Below, one piece after another: positions 5,421 through 5,765 of a stretch of DNA of 5,765 nt. The DNA is from an uncultured Eubacteriales bacterium. GTDB taxonomy: Bacteria > Bacillota_A > Clostridia > Lachnospirales > Cellulosilyticaceae. Both the position numbers and the translations under genes were made by a program. The notes below the pieces were generated by a model. It was given only the letters and a program-made list of their open reading frames with translations, ran no database searches and was not told the origin of the DNA. The stretch spans positions 1-5,765 of the forward strand of contig USPX01000135.1 of the NCBI GenBank assembly GCA_900556665.1. Reading direction: 5' to 3'. Each line of letters begins with the position of its first letter. The first letter of the stretch is position 1.

Positions 5421-5500
5421 ATACGCAGGATAAAATTCTATAATCATTATATGATAAAACACTAAAGAGGTTCTTAAATTAAGTACTTAGTAGGAATAAA

Positions 5501-5532
5501 AGTGGCTGTTGCAAAAAAATGCGACAGCTATT
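5501..5532. terminator. Orphan hairpin resembling a terminator
   Basis: Arm 5501-5513 pairs with 5520-5532, with a core of GCTGTTGCA/TGCGACAGC (one G-U pair) and weaker pairs outside, around a loop of six A. On the minus strand the stem runs into CACTTTTATT, a modest uridine tail, so a minus-strand transcript could stop here; on the plus strand it runs into TTCTTATATA. Neither neighbouring gene points towards it, so it may be the remnant of a lost gene's terminator or insulation between the divergent units. Confidence 0.45.
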
Positions 5533-5610
5533 CTTATATATAACTATAAGTAAGCCGAATGCTATACTTGCTTTCAAGATAATTAAGTTATCTTAAAAAC
5601 AATAAATATA

Positions 5611-5625
5611 TATCGAAAAACGATA
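5611..5625. promoter_or_regulatory. TATCG/CGATA dyad just upstream of the -35
   Basis: TATCG (5611-5615) and CGATA (5621-5625) form a perfect 5-bp inverted repeat around five A. It ends 8 nt before the -35 hexamer of the strong promoter, which would suit an activator or repressor of the terminal gene. The arms are short, so chance cannot be excluded. Confidence 0.35.
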
Positions 5626-5633
5626 AAAATATA

Positions 5634-5662
5634 TTGATTTTAATAAAAAGCGTGTATATAAT
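5634..5662 (+). promoter_or_regulatory. Sigma-A promoter of the terminal membrane gene
   Basis: TTGATT (5634-5639) and a perfect TATAAT (5657-5662) are separated by 17 nt. The expected transcription start is near 5669, at the ribosome site and only about 13 nt before the GTG start, so the leader is very short. Confidence 0.75.
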
Positions 5663-5681
5663 AGCTATGAGGTGATAAATA

Positions 5682-5765
5682 GTGAGAAAATTAAAAACAG
5701 ACTTTTTGACGAGTATATTATATTGGATTGTAATATGTGGTCTTGTTATATTAACACTTATGTTA
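5682..5765 (+). CDS. N-terminus of a membrane protein, cut by the window end
   Basis: From a GTG at 5682 the frame stays open for 28 codons to the window edge, reading MRKLKTDFLTS followed by a hydrophobic run ILYWIVICGLVILTLML. The start is supported by a strong GAGGTGAT (5669-5676) 5 nt upstream and by the well-formed promoter before it. The pattern of a few positive residues and then a long hydrophobic segment indicates a cytoplasmic N-terminus and a first transmembrane span, or an uncleaved signal anchor. The family cannot be identified from 28 residues. Confidence 0.7.
   Translation, partial: MRKLKTDFLTSILYWIVICGLVILTLML

Larger units (their letters stand above)
5364..5681. other. Divergent intergenic region between the short satD gene and the terminal membrane gene
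   Basis: No reading frame with a ribosome site is seen in this 318-nt stretch. From left to right it contains the 21-bp inverted repeat (5370-5420), an AT-rich stretch, an orphan hairpin (5501-5532), a 7-bp dyad AAGATAA/TTATCTT with 5-nt spacer (5576-5594), a 5-bp dyad TATCG/CGATA (5611-5625) and a strong rightward promoter (5634-5662). Confidence 0.6.

Overview
The window is AT-rich DNA with strong purine-rich Shine-Dalgarno sites (AAGGAG, GGGAGG, GAGGTGAT), sigma-A type promoters and hairpin terminators. This points to a low-GC Firmicute, most likely an anaerobic clostridium of the Lachnospirales type. That placement is an inference from composition and gene content; no rRNA or other phylogenetic marker is present apart from glnS.

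Layout, left to right. Positions 1-60 may hold the last 19 codons of a rightward gene, followed by a strong bidirectional terminator (83-121). On the minus strand lies a complete glutaminyl-tRNA synthetase gene, glnS (133-1800). The glnS upstream gap (1801-2089) carries a large imperfect hairpin element (1884-1954) and a promoter for a 65-residue single-span membrane protein of unknown function (2090-2287, plus). A perfect 20-bp stem (2311-2356) separates that small gene from a convergent histidine-phosphatase gene (2370-2999, minus), which has a near-consensus promoter at 3032-3060.

The most interesting part is 3172-5420. A two-gene plus-strand operon encodes a SatD-family protein (cyclase-like N-terminal domain plus C-terminal helix-turn-helix) and a DUF3307 polytopic membrane protein, whose start lies 1 nt after the satD stop. 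Facing it on the minus strand is a second, shorter SatD-like gene that has only the N-terminal domain. Its stop is 10 bp from the DUF3307 stop, and a perfect 21-bp inverted repeat stands just upstream of it. So a regulator-type SatD, a membrane partner and a standalone SatD domain form one compact locus. A working model is that the SatD domain senses or makes a small nucleotide ligand, the full-length SatD carries that signal to DNA, and the membrane protein is the effector or transporter. SatD and DUF3307 are families of unknown biochemical function, so the model is inference.

The last 318 nt between the short satD gene and a truncated rightward membrane gene (starting with GTG at 5682) contain several dyads, an orphan hairpin and a well-formed promoter (5634-5662). 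No rRNA, tRNA, CRISPR array, insertion sequence or replication origin was seen.
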